Assembly: GCF_002234675.1 (NCBI RefSeq) | Contig: NC_019866.2 | Location: 3,082,642 to 3,146,641 of the forward strand | Length of the DNA stretch: 64,000 bases | Direction: 5' to 3' | Origin: Oryzias latipes | Taxonomy: Eukaryota > Chordata > Actinopteri > Beloniformes > Adrianichthyidae | In this document: positions 1 through 14,013 of the stretch, piece after piece | How positions within the stretch are numbered: position 1 is the first letter of the stretch | How the letters are laid out: each line of letters begins with the position of its first letter | Position numbers and translations under genes: made by a program | The notes under the pieces: generated by a model | The model's input: only the letters and a program-made list of their open reading frames with translations | The model's database searches: none | Told to the model about the DNA's origin: nothing

Positions 1-942
1 TGGCTTCCAACATCCACTTTCTTTCCTTAGGCTAAGAAATCTAGAGATTCCTGTTCGTTTTTTGGATACACAGATCTCCACTTCTGTAGATATCAGGTTT
101 CCACAAGCTTTTCATTTCAATAGGGTGTCAAGTGTTCCATTGGGTATCAGTTTTCAGATACATCATCCATGCATGCCATCTCATCCCATTCAATGGCTTC
201 CAACATCCAGTTTACTTCCTTGGGTTCAGAGATCCAAATGTTCCTCTTGCTTTTCGGATACACAATTTACCGCTTTGCTGCACATACCAGCTTTCCACAA
301 GCTTTCCGTTTTAAATATTTTTCAAGTGTTCCATAGGGCATCCGTTTTCACTTACAGCTTGCATGCATCCCATCTTCGTTCAGTTCAAAAGCTTGCGACA
401 ACCAGTTTCCTTCTTTGGGTTTAGAAATCAAAAGATCCCTTTTGGTTTTTGGAAATGCAGATCTCCACTTCTGTAGGTGTCACGCATCTACAAGCTTTCC
501 ATTTCAATGGGGTGTGCAGTGTTCCATAGGGCATTAGTTTCCAATTAAATTATAGTTTATCCCATCCTTGTTCCATTCAATGGCTTTCAACATCCAGTTT
601 CCTTCCTCGGGTTAAGAAGTCCAGATATTCCTGTAGCTTTTTGGATGCAAAGATCACCACTTGTGTAGGTATTAGGCTTCCCCAAGCTTTACATTTCAAT
701 GTGGTGTCAAGTGCTCTATTGGATATCAGTTTTCAAATTCCGCTTGCATGTATCAAATATGCATGCCATTCAATGGCTTCCAACATCCAGTTTCCTTCCT
801 TGGGTTAGGAAGTCCAGATATTCCTGTTGCTTTTTGGATGCACAAATTTCCACTTTTTACTGCAAATACCAGGTTTCCAAGAGCTTTCCGTTTTGTTCTT
901 GTGTCAAGAGTTTCATTGTGTTTCATCAGTTTAAGTACATAA

Positions 943-1909
943 ATGAATCCCATCTTCATTTCATTCAATGGCTTCCAATATTATGTTTTCTTCATTGGGT
1001 TTAGAGATCCAGAAATTCCTCTTGCTTTTCGGATACACGGTTTTCCGCTATGCTGCACATACCAGCATTCAAAAAGCTTTCCCTTTTTTTCTGGTTTCAA
1101 GGGTTTCATTATTCCATAGGGTCTCAGTTTTTAATTACATCATCCTTTCATCCCATCTTCTGTCCTTTCAATGGGTTCCAGCATCCAGTTTCCTTCCTTG
1201 GCTTTAGAAAACCAGACGTTCCGGTTGCCTTTTGGGTGCAAAGATTTCCAATTTTATCTGTAGGTACCCAGCTTTCCATTTCAATGTGGCGTCAAGTGTT
1301 CCATAGGGCATCAGTTTTCATACTCAGCTTGCATCCATCAATCTTCATTCCATTCAATGGTTTCCAACATCCACTTTCCTTCCCTGGGTTCAGAAATCCA
1401 AATGTTCCTTTTGGATTAAAATATTTACACTTTTTGTCATAACTGCCAGCTGTCCACAAACTTTCCATATTGATGTGGTTTCAAGTGTTCCATAGGGCAT
1501 CCGTTTTCAGATTCAGTATGCGTGCATCAAATCTTCACTCCATTTAATGGCTTTCAACATCCAGTTTCCTTCCTTGGGTTAAGAAGTCCAGATGTTCCTG
1601 TAGCTTTTTGGATGCAAAGATCACCACTCGTGTAGGTATTAGGCTTCTCCAAGCTTTCCATTTCAATGTGGTGTAAAGTGCTCTATTGGGTATCCGTTTT
1701 CAAATTCAGCTTGCATGCGTCAAATATGCATTCCATTCAATGGATTCCAACATCCACGATCCTTCCTTGGGTTTAGAAATCCAGATATTCCTGTTGCTTT
1801 TCGGATACACAGCATTCCGCATTGTTGCATAGACCAGTGTTCTAAAAGCTTTCCGTTTTGTTCTTGTATGAAGTGTTTCATTGTGTTTCATCAGTTTTCA
1901 AGTACATAA
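943..1909. repeat. Higher-order repeat copy 0 (short, divergent)
   Basis: Bounded by successive occurrences of the marker ATGAATCCCATCTTCATTTC at 943 and 1910. It is 967 bp long, about five monomers, and more diverged than the copies to its right. Confidence 0.7.
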
Positions 1910-3584
1910 ATGAATCCCATCTTCATTTCATTCAATGGCTTCCAATATTCTGTTTTCTTCGTTGGGTTTAGAGATCCAGAAATTCCTCTTGCTTGCGGAT
2001 ACACAGCATTCCGCTTTGTTGCATATACCAGTGTTCCAAGAGCTTTCCTTTTTGTTTTAGTGTCCAACGTTTCTTTATTCACTAGGGCATCAGTTTTCAA
2101 GTACATCATGCGATCCATCTTCATTCCATTCAGTGGCTTCCAACATCCACTTTTCTTTCTTGGGTTAAGAAATCCAGAGATACCTGCACATTTGTTTGTG
2201 GGTATCAGCTTTCGACAAGCTCTTCATTTAAATGTGTTGTCAAGTGTTCCATATTGTATCAGTTTTCATACTCAGCTTGCATCCATCAATCTTCATTCCA
2301 TTCAATGGCTTCCAACATCCACTTTCCTTCCCTGGGATCAGAAATCCAAATGTTCCTTTTGCCTTTTGGATTCAAATATTTCCACTTTTTGCCATAACTG
2401 CCAGCTGTCCACCAGCTTTCCATATTGATGTGGTTTCAAGTGTTCCATAGGGCATCCGTTTTCATTTTCAGCATAAGTGCATCAAATCTTCATTCCATTC
2501 AATGGTTTCCAACATCCACTTTCCATTCCTGGGTTTAGAAATCCAAATGTTCCTTTTGGATTCAAATATTTCCACTTTTTGCCATGACTGCCAGCTGTCC
2601 ACAAACTTTCCATATTGATGTGGTTTCAAGTGTTCCATAGGGCATCCGTTTTCAGATTCAGTATGCGTGCATCAAATCTTCATTCCATACAATGGCTTCC
2701 AACATCCAGTTTTCTTCCTCGGGTTAGGAAGTCCAGATATTCCTGTTGCTTTTTGGATGTACAGATCGCCACTTCTGTAGATGTCAGGTTTCCACAAGCT
2801 TTCCATTTCAATGGGGTGTCTAGTGTTCCATGGGGCATCTGCTTTCAGTTATATCATGCACGCATCCCATCTATATTCCACCAAATAGCTTTCAACGTTC
2901 CGTTTCCTGTCTTGGTTGTAGAAATCCAGGCATTCTTGTGGCTTTTTTTGGATGAAAAGATTTCCACATTTTTTTGTGGGTATCAGTTATACTCAGCTTG
3001 CATGCATCAAATCTTCATACCATTCAATGGCTTCCAACATCCACTTTCCTTCCCTGGGTACAGAAATCCAAATGTTCCTTTTGGATTAAAATATTTACAC
3101 TTTTTGCCATAACTGCCAGCTGTCCACAAACTTTCCATATTGATGTGGTTTCAAGTGTTCCATAGGGCATCCGTTTTCAGATTCAGTATGCGTGCATCAA
3201 ATCTTCATTCCATTCAATGGCTTCCAACATCCACTTTCCTTCCCTGGGTACAGAAATCCAAATGTTCCTGTTGCCTTTGGATTCAAATATTTCCACTTTT
3301 TGCCATGACTGCCAGCTGTCCACAAACTTTCCATATTGATGTGGTTTCAAGTGTTCCATAGGGCATCCGTTTTCAGATTCAGCATGCATGCACCAAATCT
3401 TCATTCAATTTAATGGCTTCCAACATCCAGTTTCCTTCCTTGGGTTAGGAAGTCCAGATATTCCTGTTGCTTTTTGGATGCACAAATTTCCACTTTTTGC
3501 TGCAAATACCAGGTTTCCAAGAGCTTTCCGTTTTGTTCTTGTGTCAAGTGTTTCATTGTGTTTCATCAGTTTTCAAGTTCATAA
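1910..3584. repeat. Higher-order repeat copy 1 (1675 bp)
   Basis: Full-length unit between marker occurrences at 1910 and 3585. Nearly identical to the next unit in monomer order and sequence; matching landmarks (2615/4290, 3140/4815, 3388/5063) are offset by exactly 1675 bp. Confidence 0.88.
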
Positions 3585-5260
3585 ATGAATCCCATCTTCA
3601 TTTCATTCAATGGCTTCCAATATTCTGTTTTCTTCGTTGGGTTTAGAGATCCAGAAATTCCTCTTGCTTGCGGATACACAGCATTCCGCTTTGTTGCATA
3701 TACCAGTGTTCCAAGAGCTTTCCTTTTTGTTTTAGTGTCCAACGTTTCTTTATTCACTAGGGCATCAGTTTTCAAGTACATCATGCGATCCATCTTCATT
3801 CCATTCAGTGGCTTCCAACATCCACTTTTCTTTCGTGGGTTAAGAAATCCAGAGATACCTGCACATTTGTTTGTGGGTATCAGTTTTCAACAAGCTCTTC
3901 ATTTAAATGTGTTGTCAAGTGTTCCATATTGTATCAGTTTTCAAACTCAGCTTGCATCCATCAATCTCCATTCCATTCAATGGTTTCCAACATCCACTTT
4001 CCTTCCCTGGGATCAGAAATCCAAATGTTCCTGTTGCCTTTTGGATTCAAATATTTCCACTTTTTGCCATAACTGCCAGCTGTCCACCAGCTTTCCATAT
4101 TGATGTGGTTTCAAGTGTTCCATAGGGCATCCGTTTTCATATTCAGCATAAGTGCATCAAATCTTCATTCCATTCAATGGTTTCCAACATCCACTTTCCA
4201 TTCCTGGGTTCAGAAATCCAAATGTTCCTTTTGGATTCAAATATTTCCACTTTTTGCCATAACTGCCAGCTGTCCACAAACTTTCCATATTGATGTGGTT
4301 TCAAGTGTTCCATAGGGCATCCGTTTTCAGATTCAGTATGCGTGCATCAAATCTTCATTCCATACAATGGCTTCCAACATCCAGTTTTCTTCCTTGGGTT
4401 AGGAAGTCCAGATATTCCTGTTGCTTTTTGGATGTACAGATCGCCACTTCTGTAGATGTCAGGTTTCCACAAGCTTTCCATTTCAATGGGGTGTCTAGTG
4501 TTCCATGGGGCATCTGCTTTCAGTTATATCATGCACGCATCCCATCTATATTCCACCAAATAGCTTTCAACGTTCCGTTTCCTGTCTTGGTTGTAGAAAT
4601 TCAGGCATTCTTGTGGCTTTTTTTGGATGAAAAGATTTCCACATTTTTTTGTGGGTATCAGTTATACTCAGCTTGCATGCATCAAATCTTCATACCATTC
4701 AATGGCTTCCAACATCCACTTTCCTTCCCTGGGTACAGAAATCCAAATGTTCCTTTTGGATTAAAATATTTACACTTTTTGCCATAACTGCCAGCTGTCC
4801 ACAAACTTTCCATATTGATGTGGTTTCAAGTGTTCCATAGGGCATCCGTTTTCAGATTCAGTATGCGTGCATCAAATCTTCATTCCATTCAATGGCTTCC
4901 AACATCCACTTTCCTTCCCTGGGTACAGAAATCCAAATGTTCCTGTTGCCTTTGGATTCAAATATTTCCACTTTTTGCCATGACTGCCAGCTGTCCACAA
5001 ACTTTCCATATTGATGTGGTTTCAAGTGTTCCATAGGGCATCCGTTTTCAGATTCAGCATGCGTGCATCAAATCTTCATTCAATTTAATGGCTTCCAACA
5101 TCCAGTTTCCTTCCTTGGGTTAGGAAGTCCAAAATATTCCTGTTGCTTTTTGGATGCACAAATTTCCACTTTTTGCTGCAAATACCAGGTTTCCAAGAGC
5201 TTTCCGTTTTGTTCTTGTGTCAAGTGTTTCATTGTGTTTCATCAGTTTTCAAGTTCATAA
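3585..5260. repeat. Higher-order repeat copy 2 (1676 bp)
   Basis: Between marker occurrences at 3585 and 5261. It differs from copy 1 mainly by scattered substitutions and a one-base insertion near 5133. Confidence 0.88.
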
Positions 5261-6542
5261 ATGAATCCCATCTTCATTTCATTCAATGGCTTCCAATATT
5301 CTGTTTTCTTCGTTGGGTTTAGAGATCCAGAAATTCCTCTTGCTTGCGGATACACAGCATTCCGCTTTGTTGCATATACCAGTGTTCCAAGAGCTTTCCT
5401 TTTTGTTTTAGTGTCCAACGTTTCTTTATTCACTAGGGCATCAGTTTTCAAGTACATCATGCGATCCATCTTCATTCCATTCAGTGGCTTCCAACATCCA
5501 CTTTTCTTTCTTGGGTTAAGAAATCCAGAGATACCTGCACATTTGTTTGTAGGTATCAGTTTTCAACAAGCTCTTCATTTAAATGTGTTGTCAAGTGTTC
5601 CATATTGTATCAGTTTTCAAACTCAGCTTGCATCCATCAATCTCCATTCCATTCAATGGTTTCCAACATCCACTTTCCTTCCCTGGGATCAGAAATCCAA
5701 ATGTTCCTTTTGGATTCAAATATTTCCACTTTTTGCCATGACTGCCAGCTGTCCACAAACTTTCCATATTGATGTGGTTTCAAGTGTTCCATAGGGCATC
5801 CGTTTTCAGATTCAGTATGCGTGCATCAAATCTTCATTCCATACAATGGCTTCCAACATCCAGTTTTCTTCCTTGGGTTAGGAAGTCCAGATATTCCTGT
5901 TGCTTTTTGGATGTACAGATCGCCACTTCTGTAGATGTCAGGTTTCCACAAGCTTTCCATTTCAATGGGGTGTCTAGTGTTCCATGGGGCATCTGCTTTC
6001 AGTTATATCATGCACGCATCCCATCTATATTCCACCAAATAGCTTTCAACGTTCCGTTTCCTGTCTTGGTTGTAGAAATTCAGGCATTCTTGTGGCTTTT
6101 TTTGGATGAAAAGATTTCCACATTTTTTTGTGGGTATCAGTTATACTCAGCTTGCATGCATCAAATCTTCATACCATTCAATGGCTTCCAACATCCACTT
6201 TCCTTCCCTGGGTACAGAAATCCAAATGTTCCTTTTGGATTAAAATATTTACACTTTTTGCCATAACTGCCAGCTGTCCACAAACTTTCCATGTTGATGT
6301 GGTTTCAAGTGTTCCATAGGGCATCCGTTTTCAGATTCAGCATGCATGCATCAAATCTTCATTCCATTCAATGGCTTCCAACATCCAGTTTCCTTCCTTG
6401 GGTTAGGAAGTCCAGATATTCCTGTTGCTTTTTGGATGCACAAATTTCCACTTTTTGCTGCAAATACCAGGTTTCCAAGAGCTTTCTGTTTTGTTCTTGT
6501 GTCAAGTGTTTCATTGTATTTCATCAGTTTTCAAGTACATAA
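5261..6542. repeat. Higher-order repeat copy 3 (1282 bp, two monomers shorter)
   Basis: Between marker occurrences at 5261 and 6543. It is 393 bp shorter than the 1675-bp unit, which equals two monomers, so it has lost whole monomers rather than random sequence. Confidence 0.85.
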
Positions 6543-8801
6543 ATGAATCCCATCTTCATTTCATTCAATGGCTTCCAATATTCTGTTTTCTTCGTTGGGT
6601 TTAGAGATCCAGAAATTCCTCTTGCTTGCGGATACACAGCATTCCGCTTTGTTGCATATACCAGTGTTCCAAGAGCTTTCCCTTTTGTTTTAGTGTCCAA
6701 CGTTTCTTTATTCACTAGGGCATCAGTTTTCAAGTACATCATGCAATCCATCTTCATTCCATTCAGTGGCTTCCAACATCCACTTTTCTTTCTTGGGTTA
6801 AGAAATCCAGAGATACCTGCACATTTGTTTGTGGGTATCAGCTTTCAATAAGCTCTTCATTTAAATGTGTTGTCAAGTGTTCCATATTGTATCAGTTTTC
6901 ACACTCAGCTTGCATCCATCAATCTTCACTCCATTCAATGGTTTCCAACATCCACTTTCCTTCCCTGGGATCAGAAATCCAAATGTTCCTGTTGCCTTTT
7001 GGATTCAAATATTTCCACTTTTTGCCATAACTGCCAGCTGTCCACCAGCTTTCCATATTGATGTGGTTTCAAGTGTTCCATAGGGCATCCATTTTCATAT
7101 TCAGCATAAGTGCATCAAATCTTCATTCCATTCAATGGTTTCCAACATCCACTTTCCATTCCTGGGTTCAGAAATCCAAATGTTCCTTTTGGATTAAAAT
7201 ATTTACACTTTTTGCCATAACTGCCAGCTGTCCACAAACTTTCCATATTGATGTGGTTTCAAGTTTTCCATAGGGAATCCGTTTTCAGATTCAGTATGCG
7301 TGCATCAAATCCTCATTCCATTCAATGGCTTCCAACATCCACTTTCCTTCCCTGGGTTCAGAAATCCAAATGTTCCTGTTGCCTTTTGGATTCAAATATT
7401 TCCACTTTTTGCCATAACTGCCAGCTGTCCACCAGCTTTCCATATTGATGTGGTTTCAAGTGTTCCATAGGGCATCCGTTTTCATATTCAGCATAAGTGC
7501 ATCAAATCTTCATTCCATTCAATGGTTTCCAACATCCACTTTCCATTCCTGGGTTCAGAAATCCAAATGTTCCTTTTGGATTCAAATATTTCCACTTTTT
7601 GCCATGACTGCCAGCTGTCCACCAGCTTTCCATATTGATGTGGTTTCAAGTTTTCCATAGGGCATCCGTTTTCAGATTCAGTATGCGTGCATCAAATCTT
7701 CATTCCATTCAATGGCTTCCAACATCCACTTTCCTTCCCTGGGTTCAGAAATCCAAATGTTTCTGTTGCCTTTTGGATTCAAATATTTCCACTTTTTGCC
7801 ATGACTGCCAGCTGTCCACCAGCTTTCCATATTGATGTGGTTTCAAGTTTTCCATAGGGCATCCGTTTTCAGATTCAGTATGCGTGCATCAAATCTTCAT
7901 TCCATACAATGGCTTCCAACATCCAGTTTTCTTCCTTGGGTTAGGAAGTCCAGATATTGCTGTTGCTTTTTGGATGTACAGATCGCCACTTCTGTAGATG
8001 TCAGGTTTCCACAAGCTTTCCATTTCAATGGGGTGTCTAGTGTTCCATGGGGCATCTGCTTTCAGTTATATCATGCACGCATCCCATCTATATTCCACCA
8101 AATAGCTTTCAACGTTCCGTTTCCTGTCTTGGTTGTAGAAATTCAGGCATTCTTGTGGCTTTTTTTGGATGAAAAGATTTCCACATTTTTTTGTGGGTAT
8201 CAGTTATACTCAGCTTGCATGCATCAAATCTTCATACCATTCAATGGCTTCCAACATCCACTTTCCTTCCCTGGGTACAGAAATCCAAATGTTCCTTTTG
8301 GATTAAAATATTTACACTTTTTGCCATAACTGCCAGCTGTCCACAAACTTTCCATATTGATGTGGTTTCAAGTGTTCCATAGGGCATCCGTTTTCAGATT
8401 CAGTATGCGTGCATCAAATCTTCATTCCATTCAATGGCTTCCAACATCCACTTTCCTTCCCTGGGTACAGAAATCCAAATGTTCCTGTTGCCTTTGGATT
8501 CAAATATTTCCACTTTTTGCCATGACTGCCAGCTGTCCACAAACTTTCCATATTGATGTGGTTTCAAGTGTTCCATAGGGCATCCGTTTTCAGATTCAGT
8601 ATGCGTGCATCAAATCTTCATTCAATTTAATGGCTTCCAACATCCAGTTTCCTTCCTTGGGTTAGGAAGTCCAGATATTCCTGTTGCTTTTTGGATGCAC
8701 AAATTTCCACTTTTTGCTGCAAATACCAGGTTTCCAAGAGCTTTCCGTTTTGTTCTTGTGTCAAGTGTTTCATTGTGTTTCATCAGTTTTCAAGTACATA
8801 A
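6543..8801. repeat. Higher-order repeat copy 4 (2259 bp, three monomers longer)
   Basis: Between marker occurrences at 6543 and 8802. It is 584 bp longer than the 1675-bp unit, equal to three extra monomers. The additions lie around 7058-7830, where near-identical 190/197-bp monomers alternate. Confidence 0.85.
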
Positions 8802-9745
8802 ATGAATCCCATCTTCATTTCATTCAATGGCTTCCAATATTCTGTTTTCTTCGTTGGGTTTAGAGATCCAGAAATTCCTCTTGCTTGCGGATACACAGCA
8901 TTCCGCTTTGTTGCATATACCAGTGTTCCAAGAGCTTTCCTTTTTGTTTTAGTGTCCAACGTTTCTTTATTCACTAGGGCATCAGTTTTCAAGTACATCA
9001 TGCAATCCATCTTCATTCCATTCAGTGGCTTCCAACATCCACTTTTCTTTCTTGGGTTAAGAAATCCAGAGATACCTGCACATTTGTTTGTGGGTATCAG
9101 CTTTCAACAAGCTCTTCATTTAAATGTGTTGTCAAGTGTTCCATATTGTATCAGTTTTCATACTCAGCTTGCATCCATCAATCTTCATTCCATTCAATGG
9201 TTTCCAACATCCACTTTCCTTCCCTGGGATCAGAAATCCAAATGTTCCTTTTGGATTCAAATATTTCCACTTTTTGCCATAACTGCCAGCTGTCCACAAA
9301 CTTTCCATATTGATGTGGTTTCAAGTTTTCCATAGGGCATCCGTTTTCAGATTCAGTATGCGTGCATCAAATCTTCATTCCATTCAATGGCTTCCAACAT
9401 CCACTTTCCTTCCCTGGGTTCAGAAATCCAAATGTTCCTGTTGCCTTTTGGATTCAAATATTTCCACTTTTTGCCATGACTGCCAGCTGTCCACCAGCTT
9501 TCCATATTGATGTGGTTTCAAGTTTTCCATAGGGCATCCGTTTTCAGATTCAGTATGCGTGCATCAAATCTTCATTCCATTCAATGGCTTCCAACATCCA
9601 GTTTTCTTCCTTGGGTTAGTAAGTCCAGATATTCCTGTTGCTTTTTGGATGCACAATTTTCCACTTTTTGCTGCACTTACCAGGTTTCCAAGAGCTCTCC
9701 GTTTTGTTCTTGTTTCAAGTGTTTCATCAGTTTTCAAGTACATAA
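8802..9745. repeat. Higher-order repeat copy 5 (944 bp, truncated)
   Basis: Between marker occurrences at 8802 and 9746. This is the last homogeneous unit before the array decays to the right. Confidence 0.8.
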
Positions 9746-11900
9746 ATGAATCCCATCTTCATTTCATTCAATGGCTTCCAATATTCTGTTTTCTTCACTG
9801 GATTTAGAGATCCAGAAATTCTTCTTGCTTTTCGGATACACGGCTTTCCGCTATGCTGCACATACCAGCATTCAAAAAGCTTTCCCTTTTGTTCTGGTGT
9901 CAAGGGTTTCATTATTCCATAGGGTCTCAGTTTTTAATTACATCATCCTTTCATCCCATCTTCTGTCCTTTCAATGGGTTCCAGCATCCAGTTTCCTTCC
10001 TTGGCTTTAGGAAACCAGACGTTCCGGTTGCCTTTTGGATGCAAAGATTTCCAATTTTATCTGTAGGTACCCAGCTTTCCATTTCAATGTGGCGTCAAGT
10101 GTTCCAAAGGGCATCAGTTTTGAGTTACAGCATGCATGCATCCCATCTTCATTCCATTCAATGGCTTTCAACATCCAGTTTCCTTCCTTGGGTTAAGAAG
10201 TCCAGATATTCCTGTAGCTTTTTGGATGCAAAGATCACCACTTGTGTAGGTATTAGGCTTCCCCAAGCTTTCCATTTGAAGGAGGTTTAAAGTGCTCTAT
10301 TGGTTATTAGTTTTAAAATTCAGCTTGCATGCGTCAAATATGCATTCCATTCAATTGGATTACAACATCCACAATCCTTCCTTGGGTTTAGAAATGCAAT
10401 CATTCCTGTTGCTTTTCGGATACACAGCAATCCGCTTTGTAGCATATACCAGTTCCAAGAGTTTTCCTTTTTGTTCTGGTGTCCAATGTTTTATTCCATA
10501 AGGCATCAGTTCTCAATTACATCATGCAATCCATCTTCATTCCATTCAATGGTTTCCAACAGTTTCCTTCCTTGGGCTTAGAAAACATGCGGTTCCTGTG
10601 TCACTTTGGATGCAAGTATTTCAATTTTCTGCCTGTGGGTCTTTCCACAAGTTGTACATAGTGATGTGGTTTCAAGTGTTCAAAAAGGCAGGTTTTTTTT
10701 TAGTACACCATGCAGGCATTCCATCTTTATTTCATACAGTAGCTTTCAACAACCCCTTTTGCTGCCATTTGGATGCAAATATTTCCACATTTTGCTGCAC
10801 ATACCAGCTTTTCATATATGTGGTTTCCAGAGTTCCATAAGGCATCAGTTTTTTAATTACAGCTTGCATGCAACCCATCTTGATTCCAGTCAATAACTTC
10901 CAATATTCACTTTCCTTCCTTGGGTTAATGCAGAGGTACCTGTTGCTTTTTAAAACCCAGTGACCTTCCTTGGGTTAAGAAATCCATGTTTCTTTTTCGG
11001 ATACACCGTTCTCAAATTTTTTTCTTCACGTACAAGCTTCCCAAAAGCTTATTTTTTCTCTTTGTTCATGTGTTTCATACGGCATCAGATTACAATTACA
11101 TGATTAATTCATCCCATCACCACTCAAATCAATAGCTTCCAACATCCACTTTCTTTCCTTGGGTTTTGAAAACCAATGTTCCCGTTGCCTTTTAGGTGCA
11201 ATGATTTCCACTTTTTTCCGTGGATACCCAGCTTTCCACAAGCTTTCTGTTTCAATGTGGTGTCACGTGTTTTAAAGAGCATCAGTTACTATATTAAGCA
11301 TGCATTCATGCATGCATCAAATCTTCATTCCATTCAATGGGTTTCAACATCCAGTTTCCTTCCTTGGGTTTAGAAATCCTGGGGTTCCTGTTCCACTTTG
11401 GATGCAAGCATTTCCATTTTTTCCCCCCGTGGGCCTTTCCACAAGCTTTACATGTTGATGTGGTTTCAAGTGTTCCAATAGAGGAGTTGGTTTTTCAGAA
11501 CATCATGCATGCATTCTATCTTTATTTCATACGGTATCTTTCAACATCCAGTTTCCTTCATGAGTTTAGAAATCCAGACCATTTTGCCGCCATTTGGATG
11601 CAAATATTTCCTCATTTTGCTGCACATACCAACTTTCATAGAGCTTGGTTTTATTCTTGTGTTAAGAGCTCCATAGGGCATGGGTTTTCAAATTTAGCAT
11701 GCTGTATCAGATCATTACATTCAATGGCTTCCAACATTCAGTTTCCCTTCTTGGGTTTAGAAATGCAGAGGTTCCTGTTGCATTACAGATACAGATTTCC
11801 ATTTTTTTCATGGATACCCAGCTTTCCATTTGTATGTGGTTTCAAGTGTTCCATAGGGCACCAGTCTTCAATTTCAGCACACACGCAGAACTTTCAGTTT

Positions 11901-13575
11901 TTTTAGGTTTAGACCGATGTTTTCATGTTTTTTTTTAATTTGTGGTTACCTTACAGGTTTACTGGGTTTTATACAAGCAGATCCCATAAGGAGCATTGAG
12001 TTTTTTTGGTTTTTAATTAAAAAAAAAGACAACTCCAAGAGGACTCCCAACAGAGAAAGTTTTGTTAGGACAGTGTACCAGATGTTTGTGTGTTTCCAGT
12101 GTCGGACACAATTGCTCAATGAATCCCTTTTGGTTTGATTGCAGCAATTGCTTTTGATGCAGCTTCCAAAAGATGGTTTGACATCTCCACTTTTTTGGTT
12201 TGAAAGCTCCAGTAAGGTATACAGTAGTGTATCCTTCAATATCAGTATTCCAAAACAAACAGTCAATTTGAGTCTTTATTGATACTCTGCAATTGGGATT
12301 AGTTTTGCAGTAGTGATGAGGTGGTTCCTCTTCATGACAAGCTGGTGAAGTTCATTTTTAAATGCAGTTTAACAAAATCTGGAAAAAAAAATTATTCAAT
12401 AAAAAGTTAATTTTCATGCAATTTTGAGAAAATCCTTAATGAAAAATGACTTTCAGCAAAATTATACCAGATAGACATGAGAAGTTAGTAATGACAAGGT
12501 TTAGGGGGGAAAAACTGGAAGATCAAAAAGGACAAATAAATTAGTAACCAACTGCAATTAGATGAATGACTGGAACACCTGCAATAAAAACAAAAAATTG
12601 TAGTCAACTGGAACACCTGTTGGAGATTAAAGTTGAGTATAGACGCTAGAGGGGAAAAATAATTCAGCGCATCACCTAGTTACAAGTTGGATCAGACAGA
12701 CAGCAGGACGGGGGGCAGGAACCTGTGGAGAGCAATTTCAACCAAATCAGGTTGCAAAGATTTTTAGATAACAAATCCAGACAGGATAAGGAAATCCAGA
12801 AGACAAGGAGCTGAAGGCAAAGAAGCCAAAAGAGTATGGTGGAACAGGACAACTTAAAGGCCACCAGACAAAACAGAACACTAAAAAGTATAAAAAATAA
12901 AAGGAAAAAAAAAAAACTAGATCAGTATTATAAAGATTCAAACAGAACAGAATCCAGCAAAAGCTTAGTAAAGATTCAGTCAGGATGATATGAGAGAAAA
13001 GCCCAGAAGAAAAGGTTTACTTTTTAAAGATCTTAAAATCAAATCTAAGGAGGTCGTTCAGAAAGACTGGAGTCTAAAGGACAGAAAACCCAAGCCTCAC
13101 ACAGAAAACAGCTAACAGAAACCTGACAATCCAGAAAGTAATGAGTAAGATTTAACAAGTGACCCTCTTAGAAAGAAAAACAAGAGACCCAACCAAAATA
13201 AATAGGATCACCAGCATGAGAGTTCAAAGCATTCCACCAATGTGTGTTGTAGTAACTGAAAAATCACCTGCAGAGAGTGGTTGTGGCAAAAGATGCATGC
13301 AATCCTCCCTCACTAAACTTCCTGGCTGTGGGCTGGGCTTTTCAAAGCATTCAACAAAGATTCCAAAGCTACATCAATTTCAAACTAAGGCTGTTTGAAA
13401 CTCATCGCAACAAAAAGTACACGGAAATTACTTCACAAACCTAAATATTGTAGGACCACACCAATGTAACTGCTCCACCAACAAGAACACAAACTGAGTA
13501 TGGCAGAAAAAAAAAATAAAACAGTACAAAAACCCAAACTTTGCAAGTATGTAGAAAAACAAAAATAGTTCTTAC
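11901..13575. other. Unique AT-rich DNA flanking the satellite; no gene recognised
   Basis: The satellite motifs fade near 11,890. The rest is AT-rich with short purine runs. Minus-strand open frames at 11946-12266 and 12676-12941 have no recognisable domain and no convincing start or splice context. I see no RNA gene. Confidence 0.5.
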
Positions 13576-14013
13576 CTTTCGTAGATTTGCCTGAAAAAGA
13601 AGGGCAGTGTGCCAAATGTAGCCAAGCAGAAATGACCATGAAAAGGCTGAAGATCCTTCAACCATACAAATGTTCACTTACCAATAATTCCTTTTCTGAT
13701 TCAGCTCCAGCCCACAGTTGACTAATAAGTGTTATAGATATTAGTGACCAATTTTATGCCTCCCTCTCCATTTACATTTTTGGCAGCTGGCCTACTCAAT
13801 ATCTGACCTAATTCCTAGACACACATCTAACAAAAGAAAAAAAGGGATAGGAATAGTAGAAGAACAGCCACTGACACAAAATGCAATTGAAGGTGCCTTT
13901 GAAAGATGAAGGATTATTTTACAATAACCGGAAAATGCTAAGAAAAATAATGAGTCAATCGGAACACTCATACAGTGATGTAAGAACAGAGTTAAACAAA
14001 TGGTGACAGGTGC

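Larger units (their letters stand above)
1..11900. repeat. Satellite array of about 190-197 bp monomers with higher-order structure
   Basis: The stretch is built from about 60 related monomers. Each carries the same succession of blocks: CATTCAATGGCTTCCAACAT, a CTTCC...GGGTT block, a GATTCAAATATTTCCAC or GGATGCACAAATTTCCAC block, a CAGCTTTCCAT block, and GTTCCATAGGGCATC. Monomer starts in the clean part lie 190 or 197 bp apart (for example 7248, 7445, 7635, 7832). Neither length is a multiple of three, so the long open frames seen on both strands are by-products of low stop density and not genes. Monomers are near-identical from about 1.9 to 9.7 kb. They become divergent and indel-rich at 1-1900 and 9750-11,900, as expected at the edges of a satellite block. 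Not matched to any named family. Confidence 0.93.

Noticed and set aside
1950-8870. TTCGTTGGGTTTAGAGA in the satellite as a CENP-B box
   Set aside because: Only the first half (TTCGTTGG) matches. The required downstream A and CGGG are absent.
62-11906. Dozens of open frames of 60-190 codons in the first 12 kb, several with near-identical proteins (for example MMWFQVFHRASVF types)
   Set aside because: They recur in different frames in successive monomers because monomer lengths are not multiples of three. There is no consistent start, splice site or codon pattern. They are translations of satellite DNA.
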